Origin: M3007 sp964630705
Lineage (GTDB): Bacteria > Bacteroidota > Bacteroidia > Chitinophagales > Saprospiraceae
Direction of reading: 5' to 3'
Assembly (NCBI GenBank): GCA_964630705.1
Contig: CAZVZH010000006.1
Coordinates: 1 to 53,683 of the forward strand
DNA: 53,683 nt
Of this stretch, positions 43,433-53,235 are shown in pieces (the first letter of the stretch is position 1; every line of letters starts with the position of its first letter). A model generated the notes under the pieces. It was not told the DNA's origin, did not search any database, and worked only from the letters and a program-made list of their open reading frames with translations. The position numbers and the translations under genes are program-made.

Positions 43433-44716
43433 ATGCTTGACCGCTTAAAAAACGCACTTTGGATCGCCGTGCTGGCCACGGTGGCTTGCTCCAGGAATAA
43501 TGGCCCGGGTTTTTCTGACGAAGCGCCTTTTCGGCTGCACATTTCCAACAATTATAACCTCCAACAGGCGGAATACGCCGCGTTTTTGACGGATCAATCC
43601 GGCGTTGTGCGCGCCTTCCGTTGGTTGCCCCCCAACGACTCCACCCAACTTACCGTGCCCGACGCGGCGCCCGGCGAGCGCTTCGATGCCACCCTGTTGG
43701 AAATGAAAATTTCCGTACAGCCCGGAAGTGGGATACGGGACACAACCGTTGCCCTCACCACATACACCAATCTTTTCAATGGGGCTGCCATGCAGCTGCG
43801 CGACCTCAATTACTTATTGATAACTGATCTGAGCATTCAGCTGAATGGAGTTTTCAGCCTTGATTCGATCGTTGTTTCGGATGGCTTGCCGTTCTCTGTA
43901 CCGCAAGCGGTCAACAACTTCCTTGGGGTATACCGTGTATGGCATACCGGCCGTATTTGGTGCCGGTTGAAGGTGAATAGCGAGCCGTTTTGGCGGTATT
44001 GTTTTTTTGAAAACATCAAGGACGCAACGTATCAGGTTGCTGTGGACGTAACCACACTTCCACAGTTGCCGTCTCCTACGGCCATTAATTTTCCCTTGTT
44101 TACCGATTGGCAAGTTCAAATAGACCGGATGTTTGATCTAACTGCCCGTCAATTTTTGCCCTTAGGGCCGCCCTTGCCTGTTCCCGGCAATGCAGTGCCT
44201 GTTTTTGATCAGTTTCCGGTGTACGAACCCGCCAACCTTCCCCAGGCGGGGTACCGGCTTCGCGCGATAGGGCCAGAAACCGGCACCAATGGCTACCGCT
44301 ATGCTTGCGACTTGTTTTACGACCAACTCCCAACGCAATTACCTGCGCTGGGTTTTGATGTTCAATTGGCCGGGCCGGTGCGGAATCGCCAAGCGGAACT
44401 CGATTGTACCGGCTTTATTCAACTGCTGGCCCTGCGTTGGAAATCGGCTAGCGGCGCCAATCTGAGTTGGGAAGTACAATTGGCGCCCAGCAACACCGGC
44501 CGCCTGGAATATCAACTTCCCGAAGTGCCTGCTGCGTTGGCAAATCAATTTCCTGTATTAAAAAATTATGCCTTTGCGCCACAACTGGAGGTACGGGCCG
44601 AATCCTACCAAAAATTAAGCGCGTACCCGGAAGTGATTGTCCGCCGCCTGGAGCAGGCCGATCCATTGTGGAAAATGAAGGCTGGTTATTTGGCCCGGAC
44701 CCGCATTTTCGAATGA
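43433..44716 (+). CDS. Lipoprotein of unknown function
   Basis: A 427-residue lipoprotein: MLDRLKNALWIAVLATVACS contains a lipobox with Cys19. The mature protein is rich in beta strands, Trp, Tyr and Pro (for example RAFRWLPPNDSTQLTV), suggesting stacked beta-sandwich domains. The layout of short extracellular-type domains recalls envelope-anchored Bacteroidota proteins such as DUF4249-like factors, but I do not recognise a family signature. The start is fixed by the lipoprotein signal, with a good promoter box upstream; the open frame extends to 43319 without coding character. Its stop is 5 bp from the convergent helical-repeat gene. Confidence 0.68.
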   Translation: MLDRLKNALWIAVLATVACSRNNGPGFSDEAPFRLHISNNYNLQQAEYAAFLTDQSGVVRAFRWLPPNDSTQLTVPDAAPGERFDATLLEMKISVQPGSGIRDTTVALTTYTNLFNGAAMQLRDLNYLLITDLSIQLNGVFSLDSIVVSDGLPFSVPQAVNNFLGVYRVWHTGRIWCRLKVNSEPFWRYCFFENIKDATYQVAVDVTTLPQLPSPTAINFPLFTDWQVQIDRMFDLTARQFLPLGPPLPVPGNAVPVFDQFPVYEPANLPQAGYRLRAIGPETGTNGYRYACDLFYDQLPTQLPALGFDVQLAGPVRNRQAELDCTGFIQLLALRWKSASGANLSWEVQLAPSNTGRLEYQLPEVPAALANQFPVLKNYAFAPQLEVRAESYQKLSAYPEVIVRRLEQADPLWKMKAGYLARTRIFE

Positions 44717-44721
44717 GCGCC

Positions 44722-46122
44722 TCAGGCGCCGGCCATCTCCAGCAACCATTCTTTTTCGGTTAGCGTTTCTTCCATGGCTACTTGTGCACGCAGCGCTTCG
44801 CGCGATTTTCGGCTGTTTGGCAATTGCATCAGCCGGCGGGTATATTTTACAATATTGAGGTAATTTGTTTTGTGGTAACCGATGCCTTTTTGCCGGCGAA
44901 TAAAAGTCTGCATGTTTTGCAAATGGGCTTCGAGGGCGTCAAATTCGCCGGTTTCAAAGTATATTTTTAGTTGTAAGGTTTTGGCAATCAGGTTGTTGAT
45001 CAAGTCTTTGTAGTCGGCCTCCTGCAAGTGCAGCAAGGCTGCTTTCATGTTTTGTCGCCGGTATTCCACACGGGCCAAGTTGAGGTGATAATTGGCGTCG
45101 CGCAGTTTTTTTTCTAAAAATGGCGCCTGTTCGTGAGCAAACTTTTCGGCCCAGTCGGTTTCGTTTACTTTCAAGGCAATAGCTACAATGTTGTTGTAAG
45201 CAAATGGCGAGAGCCGGCCATTTTCAAGCAGTATGCCGGTTTGCAGGGCCAGTTGATATAAATCCAAGGCTTCGCGGAAATACGCTTGTTCCAGCTGGTT
45301 GATTTTACGGATGCAAAAATTAAGCGCCAGTAGGTGCAGGTTCCGTTGCTCCTCTGTGGGCAACTGGTCAAGTTGTGCAAAAAATTGTCGTTTGAATCGG
45401 TTGAAGTGCGTTTCCGCCTCCGGGTCGGTAAGAAACTGATAGCAATAAAAGTACAAGCCGACTGCGGGTAGAGCGCGCAAGGCATCCGACTGGCTGACGT
45501 GCGCCAAAACAGCGTCGAGCAAACCGTAGTTGTACTCCGTTTTAAAAACCGTTTGGTGGCTGAGCGCGAAACAGACCAAGCGGAGCTTTCGGGCGATAAA
45601 AGCCGCATCCGTCTGGTCCGACACCGATTGCCAGTTGAGTTTTTCCGTGCGGCGCTCGGCACTCAGGCGTTGGTACAGTTCGTATTCGATCGCGGCTTGG
45701 GCATCGTGGTACTCGCTGTGCCGAAAAGGTTGTGCCGCCCATTTGGCCCGGGCGGCCTGCAGACTTTGTCGAAAATGTTTCTCCAGGCCCCGTTTGCGGT
45801 AAGCCGCCGCTAGCCGGACGGTATAGTCGCCCTGATGTTGAAACGCTTCGCGGTACACCAGAAAATGTTCGATCTGGGCGAGCAAATCGCTCATAGCTTG
45901 CCGTAAGGGCTGCGCTGCGAAACGCTTTTTGGAGCCAAAAACAGCCTGAAATGCGGCTTCCTGGTCGAGTGTCTCCACAGCGGTAGTGCTTTGTAAATAG
46001 CCCCAAAGCGCTCTGGGCGGCTCCTTTCTGCAAAAAAAAGGGGATTGCAACCATTGTTCCAGATGCTTGCGCTCCAGCGGGCTGAGCCGGCTAAAAACTT
46101 GAAAAAGGCGGGAGTTTTCCAT
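44722..46122 (-). CDS. Helical-repeat (TPR-like) cytoplasmic protein
   Basis: A 466-residue, almost all-helical protein without signal peptide or membrane segment. The opening RLFQVFSRLSPLERKHLEQW followed by QSPFF is the N-terminal block seen in a Bacteroidota-specific hypothetical family. After it come helix pairs with TPR-like spacing (YFREALDLYQLALQTGILLE, DAQAAIEYELYQRL, NYHLNLARVEYRRQNMKAAL). These suggest a protein-protein scaffold. No enzymatic motif is visible. The start MENSRLF (46120-46122) is chosen over a frame reaching 46152. A TAnnTTTG box (46179-46186) lies 56 bp upstream. Confidence 0.7.
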   Translation of the reverse strand: MENSRLFQVFSRLSPLERKHLEQWLQSPFFCRKEPPRALWGYLQSTTAVETLDQEAAFQAVFGSKKRFAAQPLRQAMSDLLAQIEHFLVYREAFQHQGDYTVRLAAAYRKRGLEKHFRQSLQAARAKWAAQPFRHSEYHDAQAAIEYELYQRLSAERRTEKLNWQSVSDQTDAAFIARKLRLVCFALSHQTVFKTEYNYGLLDAVLAHVSQSDALRALPAVGLYFYCYQFLTDPEAETHFNRFKRQFFAQLDQLPTEEQRNLHLLALNFCIRKINQLEQAYFREALDLYQLALQTGILLENGRLSPFAYNNIVAIALKVNETDWAEKFAHEQAPFLEKKLRDANYHLNLARVEYRRQNMKAALLHLQEADYKDLINNLIAKTLQLKIYFETGEFDALEAHLQNMQTFIRRQKGIGYHKTNYLNIVKYTRRLMQLPNSRKSREALRAQVAMEETLTEKEWLLEMAGA

Positions 46123-46178
46123 GGGAATGCCGGGCCTGCTATATTTTTTCAATGATTAAGTTAATATTTTAACGTTCA

Positions 46179-46186
46179 CAAATTTA
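46179..46186 (-). promoter_or_regulatory. -7 box upstream of the helical-repeat gene
   Basis: TAAATTTG on the minus strand fits TAnnTTTG, in an AT-rich divergent region shared with the T9SS gene; no -33 element is clear. Confidence 0.4.
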
Positions 46187-46372
46187 TGAAAAACAATGTA
46201 TTAAAATGATGTAGTTGGTTATTGTAAAATATTAACTCGAACATTTGTATTTGTCCGGTGAAACGAGAAGTCGAACTTTTGTACCGTCAAATTGCATGTA
46301 CACCAGTAATTGTCGACCATTATGATGCGAATTACCGCTCACCCGATTTTTCATGCCCAAACGCAATATCCT

Positions 46373-48877
46373 ATGTTCACGAAAAAAATCTGCTTGATGC
46401 TGTTACTGGCCTGGGGGTACCTTGTTGCCCCTATACAGGCGCAAATCCCTTGTAACGGCACTCCGCTGGAAGTGGAAATAACCGCTTCGGGGCTGCTCAC
46501 TTGTACCAATCCTAGTGTCCAGTTAACCGCTACGGTGTCACCTCCGGGCAATTACAATTTTGATTGGGGAGGCCCGGTGTCAAACCCGAATATCCTCAAC
46601 CCAACCGTTTCCCAACCGGGCTTTTATGTTTTTTACGCCTTTGATTCATTGAGCGGCTGCTTTGGCGGCGATACCATTCTGGTGGAAACAGATGGCTCAA
46701 TCCCTTCGGTGGCTATTTCAGTAACTCCTCAAGCCTGCGGCGATCCGGCGGTGCTCACTGCCACCGTCCAGGGGACGGGCCCGTTCGAATATTTCTGGAC
46801 GAGCGGGCAAAACACACCCACCATCACGACAGCAAACAACCCTCCCGGCACTTATACCTATTGTATTACGGTGACCAGTGTCAGTAACGGCTGTTCTTCC
46901 ACCGCTTGCACGGTTGTTACCCAAAGTAGTCCGCTGAACGTAGAGTTGTATTATTTTGACAGTCCGTTTTGCTTTGACTCAACGGGAATTATCGCGAGTG
47001 TCCAAGGAGGAACACCTCCTTACACGTATAGTTGGAACAATGGCAATACTACATCGGTCATTTTCGACCCCGTTGCGGGCACCTACGTGGTAACCATTAC
47101 GGACGCCAGCGGCTGTACCGAGGTGTATTCCTATGTAGTAGAAGACGATCCGGGCGAATGCGGGCATCTGGAAGGCCATGTAGTAGCCGACTGGAATACA
47201 AACTGCGCCTTGGAGGGCTCGGATCAGGAATTGAACGGTATCGTTTTGAAAGTTTCGGATGGCGCAGGAGTCGACCGGTTTGTAATTACAGACCAGGATG
47301 GTTATTACGCCATCGACGCAGAGCCAGGCAGTTATGCGATAACGGTATTGCCGCCAAATAACCTGTGGGTGCCTTGCACGGTGAGTTTTACGGTGTCGGT
47401 TGCTGCCAACCAAACCGTTACCCGCGATTTTCTGCTTCAGCCAGATGCGCTGTGCCCGGCGATGACCGTCGACCTGAGTACCGCTATTTTGCGGCGTTGT
47501 TTCAGCGGCCAGTATTGGGTGAAATATTGCAACCTGGGTACGGAAGATGCTGCGAATGCTCATGTAGAGATCGAGATCGACCCATTTTTGACCGTTACCA
47601 GCGCTGAAGTTCCGTATACCGATCTTGGAAACCAGGTATACCGCTTCGACCTTGGAACGGTGCCCTTCAACACCTGCGATCAGTTTTGGGTAAAAGTAAA
47701 CGTCAGCTGCAGCGCTACTCTGGGCCAAACCCACTGCTCGGAAGCCATAATTTTCCCTACCGGAAGCTGCGAGCCGGCCAATGCTCAATGGTCGGGCGCC
47801 AGCCTGCAAATTGGGGTGAACTGTAATACCGACTCCGTGGACTTTGTCATTGAAAATATTGGAACAGGCCCGATGAGTGGCCCGCTGGAGTACGTCGTGA
47901 TCGAAGACGCCGTAATGCTGATGCAAGCGCCACCACCCGCCGTCTACCTCGCTGCTGGCGAGCAGTACCATGTAAAAGTGCCGGCCAACGGCTCCACCTG
48001 GCGGCTGGAGGTGGAACAGGAGGTGTTCCATCCCGGCGACTCCCAGCCCAGCGCCTGGGCGGAGGGCTGTGCAACGACAGGGCAATTCAGCACCGGCTTT
48101 GTCAACCAATTTCCGGTGAATGATAACGATCCCTGGATCGACATCGACTGTACCCCCAACGTCGGCTCTTACGACCCCAACGACAAACAGGGCTTCCCCA
48201 CGGGCTATGCCGCACAGCACTTTATTGAGCAAAATACCGACATCGAGTACCTGATCCGTTTCCAAAACACCGGCACCGACACCGCTTTCACGGTAGTGAT
48301 TCGCGACGAACTTTCGCCCTCGCTCGATGCCGGCTCGGTGCGTCCGGGCGCCAGTAGCCACCCCTACAAGTTCGAGTACTTCGGCGACCGCAACATCAAA
48401 TTTACGTTTGAAAACATCCTGTTGCCCGACAGTAATGTCAATCAGGTTGGCTCGCAAGGCTTCGTTTCCTTTCGGGTGTCGCAGAAAGCCGACCTGCCCG
48501 AACAAACGACTATCCAGAACACCGCCGGCATCTTTTTCGACTTCAATGAACCGGTGTACACCAACACAACACTGCATCGCGTGGGCAAAAACTTCGTGAC
48601 GGTAAGCAGTTGGCAGGCTTTCCGCGATCAGGTGGAACTCCGTGTCCTGCCCAATCCGGTTGCGGAAACCGCCATCTTGCAACTGTCGGGCGTAGCGCAG
48701 CTCCCCGAGTGGCAACTTGAAATATTGGATGCCACCGGCCGGCCGGTAAGATCGGCCACGGTGACGGGCCTATCGCAGTGGCCGTTCCAACGCGGCGAAT
48801 TGCCGGCCGGGCTTTACCTGCTGCGCATCCGCGCAGAAGGGCAGCTGATTGGTTCAGGAAAGCTAATGCTCAAATAA
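46373..48877 (+). CDS. SprB-repeat-like cell-surface protein with T9SS sorting domain
   Basis: An 834-residue secreted protein. The signal peptide is MFTKKICLMLLLAWGYLVAPIQA. Ig-like and SprB-type modules follow (GGTPPYTYSWNNGNTTSV, then GTYVVTITDASGC is the SprB repeat; related units precede it), then an SdrD/Cna-B-like domain (GHLEGHVVADWNTNCALEGS), a conserved surface-repeat domain (IEYLIRFQNTGTDTAFTVVI and FVSFRVSQKADLP, the DUF7619-like unit), and a C-terminal type A sorting domain (VLPNPVAETAIL ... LPAGLYLLRI). Such proteins are adhesins or components of the gliding or attachment layer. The ATG at 46373 is chosen because the signal peptide begins there. Confidence 0.87.
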   Translation: MFTKKICLMLLLAWGYLVAPIQAQIPCNGTPLEVEITASGLLTCTNPSVQLTATVSPPGNYNFDWGGPVSNPNILNPTVSQPGFYVFYAFDSLSGCFGGDTILVETDGSIPSVAISVTPQACGDPAVLTATVQGTGPFEYFWTSGQNTPTITTANNPPGTYTYCITVTSVSNGCSSTACTVVTQSSPLNVELYYFDSPFCFDSTGIIASVQGGTPPYTYSWNNGNTTSVIFDPVAGTYVVTITDASGCTEVYSYVVEDDPGECGHLEGHVVADWNTNCALEGSDQELNGIVLKVSDGAGVDRFVITDQDGYYAIDAEPGSYAITVLPPNNLWVPCTVSFTVSVAANQTVTRDFLLQPDALCPAMTVDLSTAILRRCFSGQYWVKYCNLGTEDAANAHVEIEIDPFLTVTSAEVPYTDLGNQVYRFDLGTVPFNTCDQFWVKVNVSCSATLGQTHCSEAIIFPTGSCEPANAQWSGASLQIGVNCNTDSVDFVIENIGTGPMSGPLEYVVIEDAVMLMQAPPPAVYLAAGEQYHVKVPANGSTWRLEVEQEVFHPGDSQPSAWAEGCATTGQFSTGFVNQFPVNDNDPWIDIDCTPNVGSYDPNDKQGFPTGYAAQHFIEQNTDIEYLIRFQNTGTDTAFTVVIRDELSPSLDAGSVRPGASSHPYKFEYFGDRNIKFTFENILLPDSNVNQVGSQGFVSFRVSQKADLPEQTTIQNTAGIFFDFNEPVYTNTTLHRVGKNFVTVSSWQAFRDQVELRVLPNPVAETAILQLSGVAQLPEWQLEILDATGRPVRSATVTGLSQWPFQRGELPAGLYLLRIRAEGQLIGSGKLMLK

Positions 48878-48901
48878 TAATCCCGGTTTTGAATGTTATG
48901 A

Positions 48902-48939
48902 AAAAAGCCGCGCAGGAAAATACTCCTGCGCGGCTTTTT
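48902..48939. terminator. Bidirectional hairpin terminator
   Basis: A 16-bp stem aaaaagccgcgcagga / tcctgcgcggcttttt (48902-48917 and 48924-48939), 6-nt loop, with A-run before and T-run after. It separates the convergent T9SS gene and the lipoprotein gene. Confidence 0.88.
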
Positions 48940-48956
48940 GATTGACGATCAATAGC

Positions 48957-49382
48957 TTACTTGCTAACTTCCAATTCGATGCGGTAGTCGCCAACGGGAA
49001 TAGGTTGGTCTGCCTTAGGCTCGGGGCGCACTGCTTTTAAGGTTACAGTATAAATACCAAAAACGGCTTTTTCCGTATATCCAGTGCCGGTGTGGTCGCC
49101 CATGATCAGCGTTGTGGTGGCAGATTGGCCTTCCTGAAAAAAGGTTACCTCGATTTCGGCTCGGCCGGCCCAGACACATTCGGCGTCGATCGGGCAGCGG
49201 CTATCGCTGAGGACTTTGTCGAACCGGATTTGCACGTCGGCTTGGTCTTCGAGGGTAGCCGATTCGCCAATTTTCAATTCAAACGGCGTGTCAAGTTTGA
49301 AAGATAATATGCCGTCTTTTTTGTCGCAAGCAACCATCAACAGTAGGGAAAAGGTCAGGAGAAAAATGCTGTAGATTTTCAT
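48957..49382 (-). CDS. Small lipoprotein of unknown function
   Basis: A 141-residue lipoprotein with lipobox LMVAC (Cys19). The mature part has a two-cysteine loop DSRCPIDAECVWAG (a motif shared by many short Bacteroidota lipoproteins), followed by alternating beta strands (AEIEVTFFQEG, YTVTLKAVRPEP, DYRIELEVS) that suggest a compact beta-sandwich. No enzymatic motif. The gene is alone, with the bidirectional terminator right after its stop. Confidence 0.75.
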   Translation of the reverse strand: MKIYSIFLLTFSLLLMVACDKKDGILSFKLDTPFELKIGESATLEDQADVQIRFDKVLSDSRCPIDAECVWAGRAEIEVTFFQEGQSATTTLIMGDHTGTGYTEKAVFGIYTVTLKAVRPEPKADQPIPVGDYRIELEVSK

Positions 49383-49559
49383 GGTAAATAAGTTTTGGTT
49401 CTCTTTTTTAACAATTCAGACCCTTGTTTGGTTGCTCCCAGTTGGGTGTCTGTCTGGTATTGTGATAAAACCTGTTGAAAATCGGCTCCATGCCGTACTT
49501 TTGCGCCGTTTTTGAGCGGGCTTGCTTCCGCAGTATTTGTTCCACTAAAATTTGTTTTC

Positions 49560-51101
49560 ATGCCAATTCTGGGTCATGTCATCAAAACTGGCATTCGTCT
49601 GGGCGCAACCAGGCCCGAACCCTGGCTTTCGCCAGTAACTCAACAAAAACGCACCCTGTTGCGGCTGCTTTCCGAGGCTTCGGAAACGGCATTTGGCCAG
49701 GCCTACGATTTTAAAAAAATCTTGCGCAGCCCCGATCCGGTAATGGCTTTCCAACAGCAAGTACCGCTGCACGATTATGATAGTATGTACGATCAGTGGT
49801 GGTCGCGAGCCCGGCAGGATGAGCCGGATGTATGCTGGCCGGGCCTGATTCCCTGGTATGCCCTGAGTAGCGGCACGTCGAATGCCGCATCGAAATATAT
49901 TCCGGTAACACCGGACATTATCCGCTCGATGAAAAAAATTTCGCGCCGGCTGTTTTGCGATATGGTGCATTTCGACTTGCCGGCCGATCTTTTTACCAAA
50001 CAAATGCTCATGGTGGGCAGCTGTACCCGGCTCAATGTGGAAGGCAACCATTGGGTGGGTGATATGTCGGGCATTATTGGCCTGAACCGGCCGTTTTGGC
50101 TGAAAAAATACTACCGCCCGGAGCGGGAGGTGACCCAGCTGCCTGAATGGGAGGAGCGTATCGAGCGGATTGCCGAACAGGCTTCCGGCTGGGACATCGG
50201 CTTTATCGTCGGCAATGTTGCCTGGGTGCAGATGATTTTCGAGCGCATTTTAGAGCGCCATAAGCTCCGGCACATCCACGAAATTTGGCCAAATTTTGCC
50301 CTTTTGGTGCATGGCGGTATCTTTTTTGAGCCCTATCGCCAAAGTTTCGAGCAGCTGTTGGGGCAGCCGGTGCAGTATGTGGATAGTTACATGGCTTCGG
50401 AAGGTTTTTTTGCTTACCAGCCCGGGCCGGAGTCCCGCTTGTTGCGTCTGGTCACCGATGCTGGCATTTTTTATGAGTTTGTGCCGTTCAACGACCAGAA
50501 TTTTGATGAAAACGGAAACTTGCGCCCGGATGCAAAGCCGCTCGACTTGTCGGAAGTTGTCGCCGGACAACAATACGCCCTGCTGCTCAGCACCGATGCG
50601 GGCGCCTGGCGTTATCTGCTCGGAGATACGGTTCAGTTTGAGGATGTGAAACAATGCCGCTTCAAAGTTACCGGCCGGGTGAAACACTTCCTGAGCGTAG
50701 TGGGCGAACACCTTTCGGTCGACAATATGAACAGCGCTATTCGGCAGGTCGATGTCGATTTGCATCTGGGAATCAAGGAATTTGCTGTTTCGGCAGTGCA
50801 GGAAGGCAGCCATTGGGCCCACCAATGGTATGTCAGTTGCGACCGGCCGGAATTGGTGGATGCTGGCGATTTTACAGCTCGCCTCGACGCCGCGTTGATG
50901 GCCGTGAACGACGACTACGGCGTGGAACGGAAATACGCCCTGCGCGACGTCCGGGTTCGGCTGCTGCCGCATGCTGTTTTTTACCGTTGGTTGGAAGAGC
51001 AAGGCAAATTTAATGGTCAGGCAAAGGTACCCCGGGTGCTGAAAGGTGCTATTCAGGAAAACTGGGAGGCCTTCCTGAAACAACGTGAAGGGCAGCGCTA
51101 A
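49560..51101 (+). CDS. GH3-type acyl-adenylating enzyme
   Basis: A 513-residue member of the GH3 (auxin-responsive promoter protein) family in the ANL superfamily; plant members adenylate acid hormones and conjugate them to amino acids. The bacterial ones are orphans, with no known substrate. The P-loop-like nucleotide-binding region WYALSSGTSNAASKYIPVT (near 100) is clear, as are QYVDSYMASEGFFAYQ and the C-terminal adenylation hinge FKVTGRVKHFLSVVGEHLSV. The ATG at 49560 gives the family-size start MPILGHVIKTG; an upstream in-frame ATG exists at 49512. It is followed 3 bp later by a LysE-family exporter, probably in the same transcript. Confidence 0.87.
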   Translation: MPILGHVIKTGIRLGATRPEPWLSPVTQQKRTLLRLLSEASETAFGQAYDFKKILRSPDPVMAFQQQVPLHDYDSMYDQWWSRARQDEPDVCWPGLIPWYALSSGTSNAASKYIPVTPDIIRSMKKISRRLFCDMVHFDLPADLFTKQMLMVGSCTRLNVEGNHWVGDMSGIIGLNRPFWLKKYYRPEREVTQLPEWEERIERIAEQASGWDIGFIVGNVAWVQMIFERILERHKLRHIHEIWPNFALLVHGGIFFEPYRQSFEQLLGQPVQYVDSYMASEGFFAYQPGPESRLLRLVTDAGIFYEFVPFNDQNFDENGNLRPDAKPLDLSEVVAGQQYALLLSTDAGAWRYLLGDTVQFEDVKQCRFKVTGRVKHFLSVVGEHLSVDNMNSAIRQVDVDLHLGIKEFAVSAVQEGSHWAHQWYVSCDRPELVDAGDFTARLDAALMAVNDDYGVERKYALRDVRVRLLPHAVFYRWLEEQGKFNGQAKVPRVLKGAIQENWEAFLKQREGQR

Positions 51102-51104
51102 ACC

Positions 51105-51737
51105 GTGGTAGAAGCAATCGTAAAAGGAGCGCTTGCCGGCCTCGCCTACGGCTTGCTGCTGGGGCCTCTGTTTTTTCTCGGCTTACAAGTTACCCTCAAA
51201 CGCGGCTTGCGCAACGGGCTGGCACTGGCCGCCGGGGCGTTTTTTAGCGATGCCCTATTAGCGGCCGGCGGGTGGTGGTCGTCGGCGCAGTTGTTGGCCT
51301 TGGCTCGTGAAGACGTTTTTCAGTCGTCAATGGGTACGGTAGGGGCCTTGCTGATTATCGGATTTGGTATTTCGGCCATTTGGCCTCAAAAAGAAAAAAC
51401 CACCGAGGTGCTGGTGGCCAGTGCCGGGCGGCGGCGGTATTCCTTTTTAAAAGGATTTATGCTGAACATGGCCAACCCATCAAACTGGCTGTTTTGGCTG
51501 GGACTTGCCGCCGCTGCACGAGCGGAGGCTCCTCCCGCGGTAAAAAGCTATACGCTTATTTTTTTAGCGGCAGCCTTGGCGCTGGTATTGGGTACGGATG
51601 TGGCCAAGGTATTGTTGGCTGGTACGCTGGGAAAAAAACTCAAACCCGGGCTTCCAGGTAGAGTTATTCGGGTGGCAGGACTTATTTTAATTGGCGTAGG
51701 AAGCTGGTTGCTGGTTCGGAGTTTGAACCTTCACTGA
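51105..51737 (+). CDS. LysE-family exporter
   Basis: A 210-residue inner-membrane protein with about six hydrophobic helices, of the LysE/RhtB amino-acid export fold. The N-terminal GLAYGLLLGPLFFLGLQVTL contains the family's conserved G-PGP-like region (here LLGPLF). The middle segment KGFMLNMANPSNWLFWLG is the family's N-P motif. Translation most likely begins at a GTG at 51105, 3 bp after the GH3 stop, so the two are coupled. A conjugating enzyme and an exporter together hint at making and exporting an acyl-amino-acid product, but this is inference. Confidence 0.8.
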   Translation: MVEAIVKGALAGLAYGLLLGPLFFLGLQVTLKRGLRNGLALAAGAFFSDALLAAGGWWSSAQLLALAREDVFQSSMGTVGALLIIGFGISAIWPQKEKTTEVLVASAGRRRYSFLKGFMLNMANPSNWLFWLGLAAAARAEAPPAVKSYTLIFLAAALALVLGTDVAKVLLAGTLGKKLKPGLPGRVIRVAGLILIGVGSWLLVRSLNLH

Positions 51738-51972
51738 TATTGGGGCGCATAATTTTTTTATAAAATGCCTGGCAAAGCTTCAAAATCATTGCGGGCGCCA
51801 AAAAATTTCGTTTTTAATAGACCCCAAACCGGATTTTATCGAAACCATTTCTCCAGCCCATCGGCAAAACCGACCTTCGATGCTGCAATTTGTTTTTTCA
51901 CTTTTTCCTGGAATTGAGTTTCAGACCGATTGAAAAAGTGCGGTTGCGTTCTCAACTTTTACCGTTTTTATC

Positions 51973-53235
51973 ATGCGCCAAATACTTCGTATCCTGTTGG
52001 AAGGCGCTGCACAGGCCTGGCAGCAATTGATGTCCAACAAACTGCGCTCCTTTTTATCGCTGCTTGGTGTCACTATCGGCATATTTTGCATTATCGGGGT
52101 GAAAAGCGCCGTCAACTCTCTGGAAGATAACATCCGGGGCAGCATGGCTAAACTGGGCAATGATGTGATCTATATCGAGAAGTTTTCATGGGGGGAAGAC
52201 CCAGGTCAAAACTTTTGGAAATGGATGCGCCGGCCCAATTTTTCGTATGCTGAATACGAAAAATTGCAAGCCCGGTTGAAAAATGCCTCCAAAATCGGCT
52301 TTTGGCAATACCTGGGTTCCAAAACGATCAAGTGGCAGTCGTCGAACGTAGAAAATGTTTTTTTTCTGGGAATTACCGAGGACTGCCGCGATTTGTTTCA
52401 CCTCGAATTTCAGGGAGAAGGGCGCTATTTTTCCCCTACCGAGTACCAGTCGGGCAGCGATGTGTGCCTGATGGGGGCCAAGGTTGCCGAAGGGCTTTTC
52501 GGTCCCGGAATTGACCCGACCGACAAAGTCATCAATGTTGGCGGCCGGAAATTGCGCGTGCTTGGCGTGATGAAAGCCGCTGGCAACGACCTGCTAAAAC
52601 CCTTTAATTTCGACAACGGTATTCTGGTTGGCTACACCCTGGCCCGCCGGGGTTTCAACATCCGGCGCAGTGGGCAATGGGAGCGCACCAGCCTGCTGGT
52701 TCAGGCGAAACCTGGGGTTGAAATTGATGCGATGAAAGATGAAATTACCGGTGTTTTGCGCTCCGTGCGCCGGCTCAAACCCAGGGAAGAAAACAATTTT
52801 GCACTCAACACCTTGTCCATCCTGAGCGGGCTGTTCGATAGCTTGTTTTCCGTTATCAACCTGGCTGGTTTTATCATCGGGATTTTCGCCCTGGTGGTCG
52901 GTATGTTTTCCGTTGCCAACATTATGTTTGTTTCGGTCAAGGAACGCACCAACGTCATTGGTATTAAGATGGCCCTCGGCGCCAAACGCTGGTTTATCCT
53001 GCTTGAAATTTTGATCGAGGCTGTGGTGTTGTGTGTTGTTGGCGGACTGCTGGGGCTGGTGTTTATCTGGGCTGCCACCGAAGCGATCACTAAAGCGATC
53101 GACTTTGATATACACCTGTCGCTCGCCAATACATTGATTGGTGTGCTTACCTCAGTAGTTGTCGGAGTGCTATCAGGCCTTATACCCGCTATTCAGGCCA
53201 GTGGCATGGACCCTGTGGAGGCTATACGAAAATGA
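51973..53235 (+). CDS. MacB/FtsX-type ABC transporter permease
   Basis: A 420-residue inner-membrane protein with the MacB_PCD/FtsX layout: one N-terminal helix (about 24-45, LRSFLSLLGVTIGIFCII), a periplasmic core domain of about 230 residues (NFWKWMRRPNFSYAEYEKL to TGVLRSVRRLKPREENNF), then three C-terminal helices (about 290-310, 340-365, 390-412; IGIKMALGAKRWFIL is the conserved cytoplasmic loop). Such permeases act mechanically or in export of peptides, lipoproteins or antibiotics. No ATPase gene is adjacent within the window, so the partner must be elsewhere or beyond the edge. It has a 235-bp upstream gap without a gene. Confidence 0.87.
   Translation: MRQILRILLEGAAQAWQQLMSNKLRSFLSLLGVTIGIFCIIGVKSAVNSLEDNIRGSMAKLGNDVIYIEKFSWGEDPGQNFWKWMRRPNFSYAEYEKLQARLKNASKIGFWQYLGSKTIKWQSSNVENVFFLGITEDCRDLFHLEFQGEGRYFSPTEYQSGSDVCLMGAKVAEGLFGPGIDPTDKVINVGGRKLRVLGVMKAAGNDLLKPFNFDNGILVGYTLARRGFNIRRSGQWERTSLLVQAKPGVEIDAMKDEITGVLRSVRRLKPREENNFALNTLSILSGLFDSLFSVINLAGFIIGIFALVVGMFSVANIMFVSVKERTNVIGIKMALGAKRWFILLEILIEAVVLCVVGGLLGLVFIWAATEAITKAIDFDIHLSLANTLIGVLTSVVVGVLSGLIPAIQASGMDPVEAIRK

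Noticed and set aside
46979..48715. 578-codon open frame on the minus strand
   Set aside because: Antisense to the T9SS surface protein, whose signal peptide, repeats and sorting domain are convincing.
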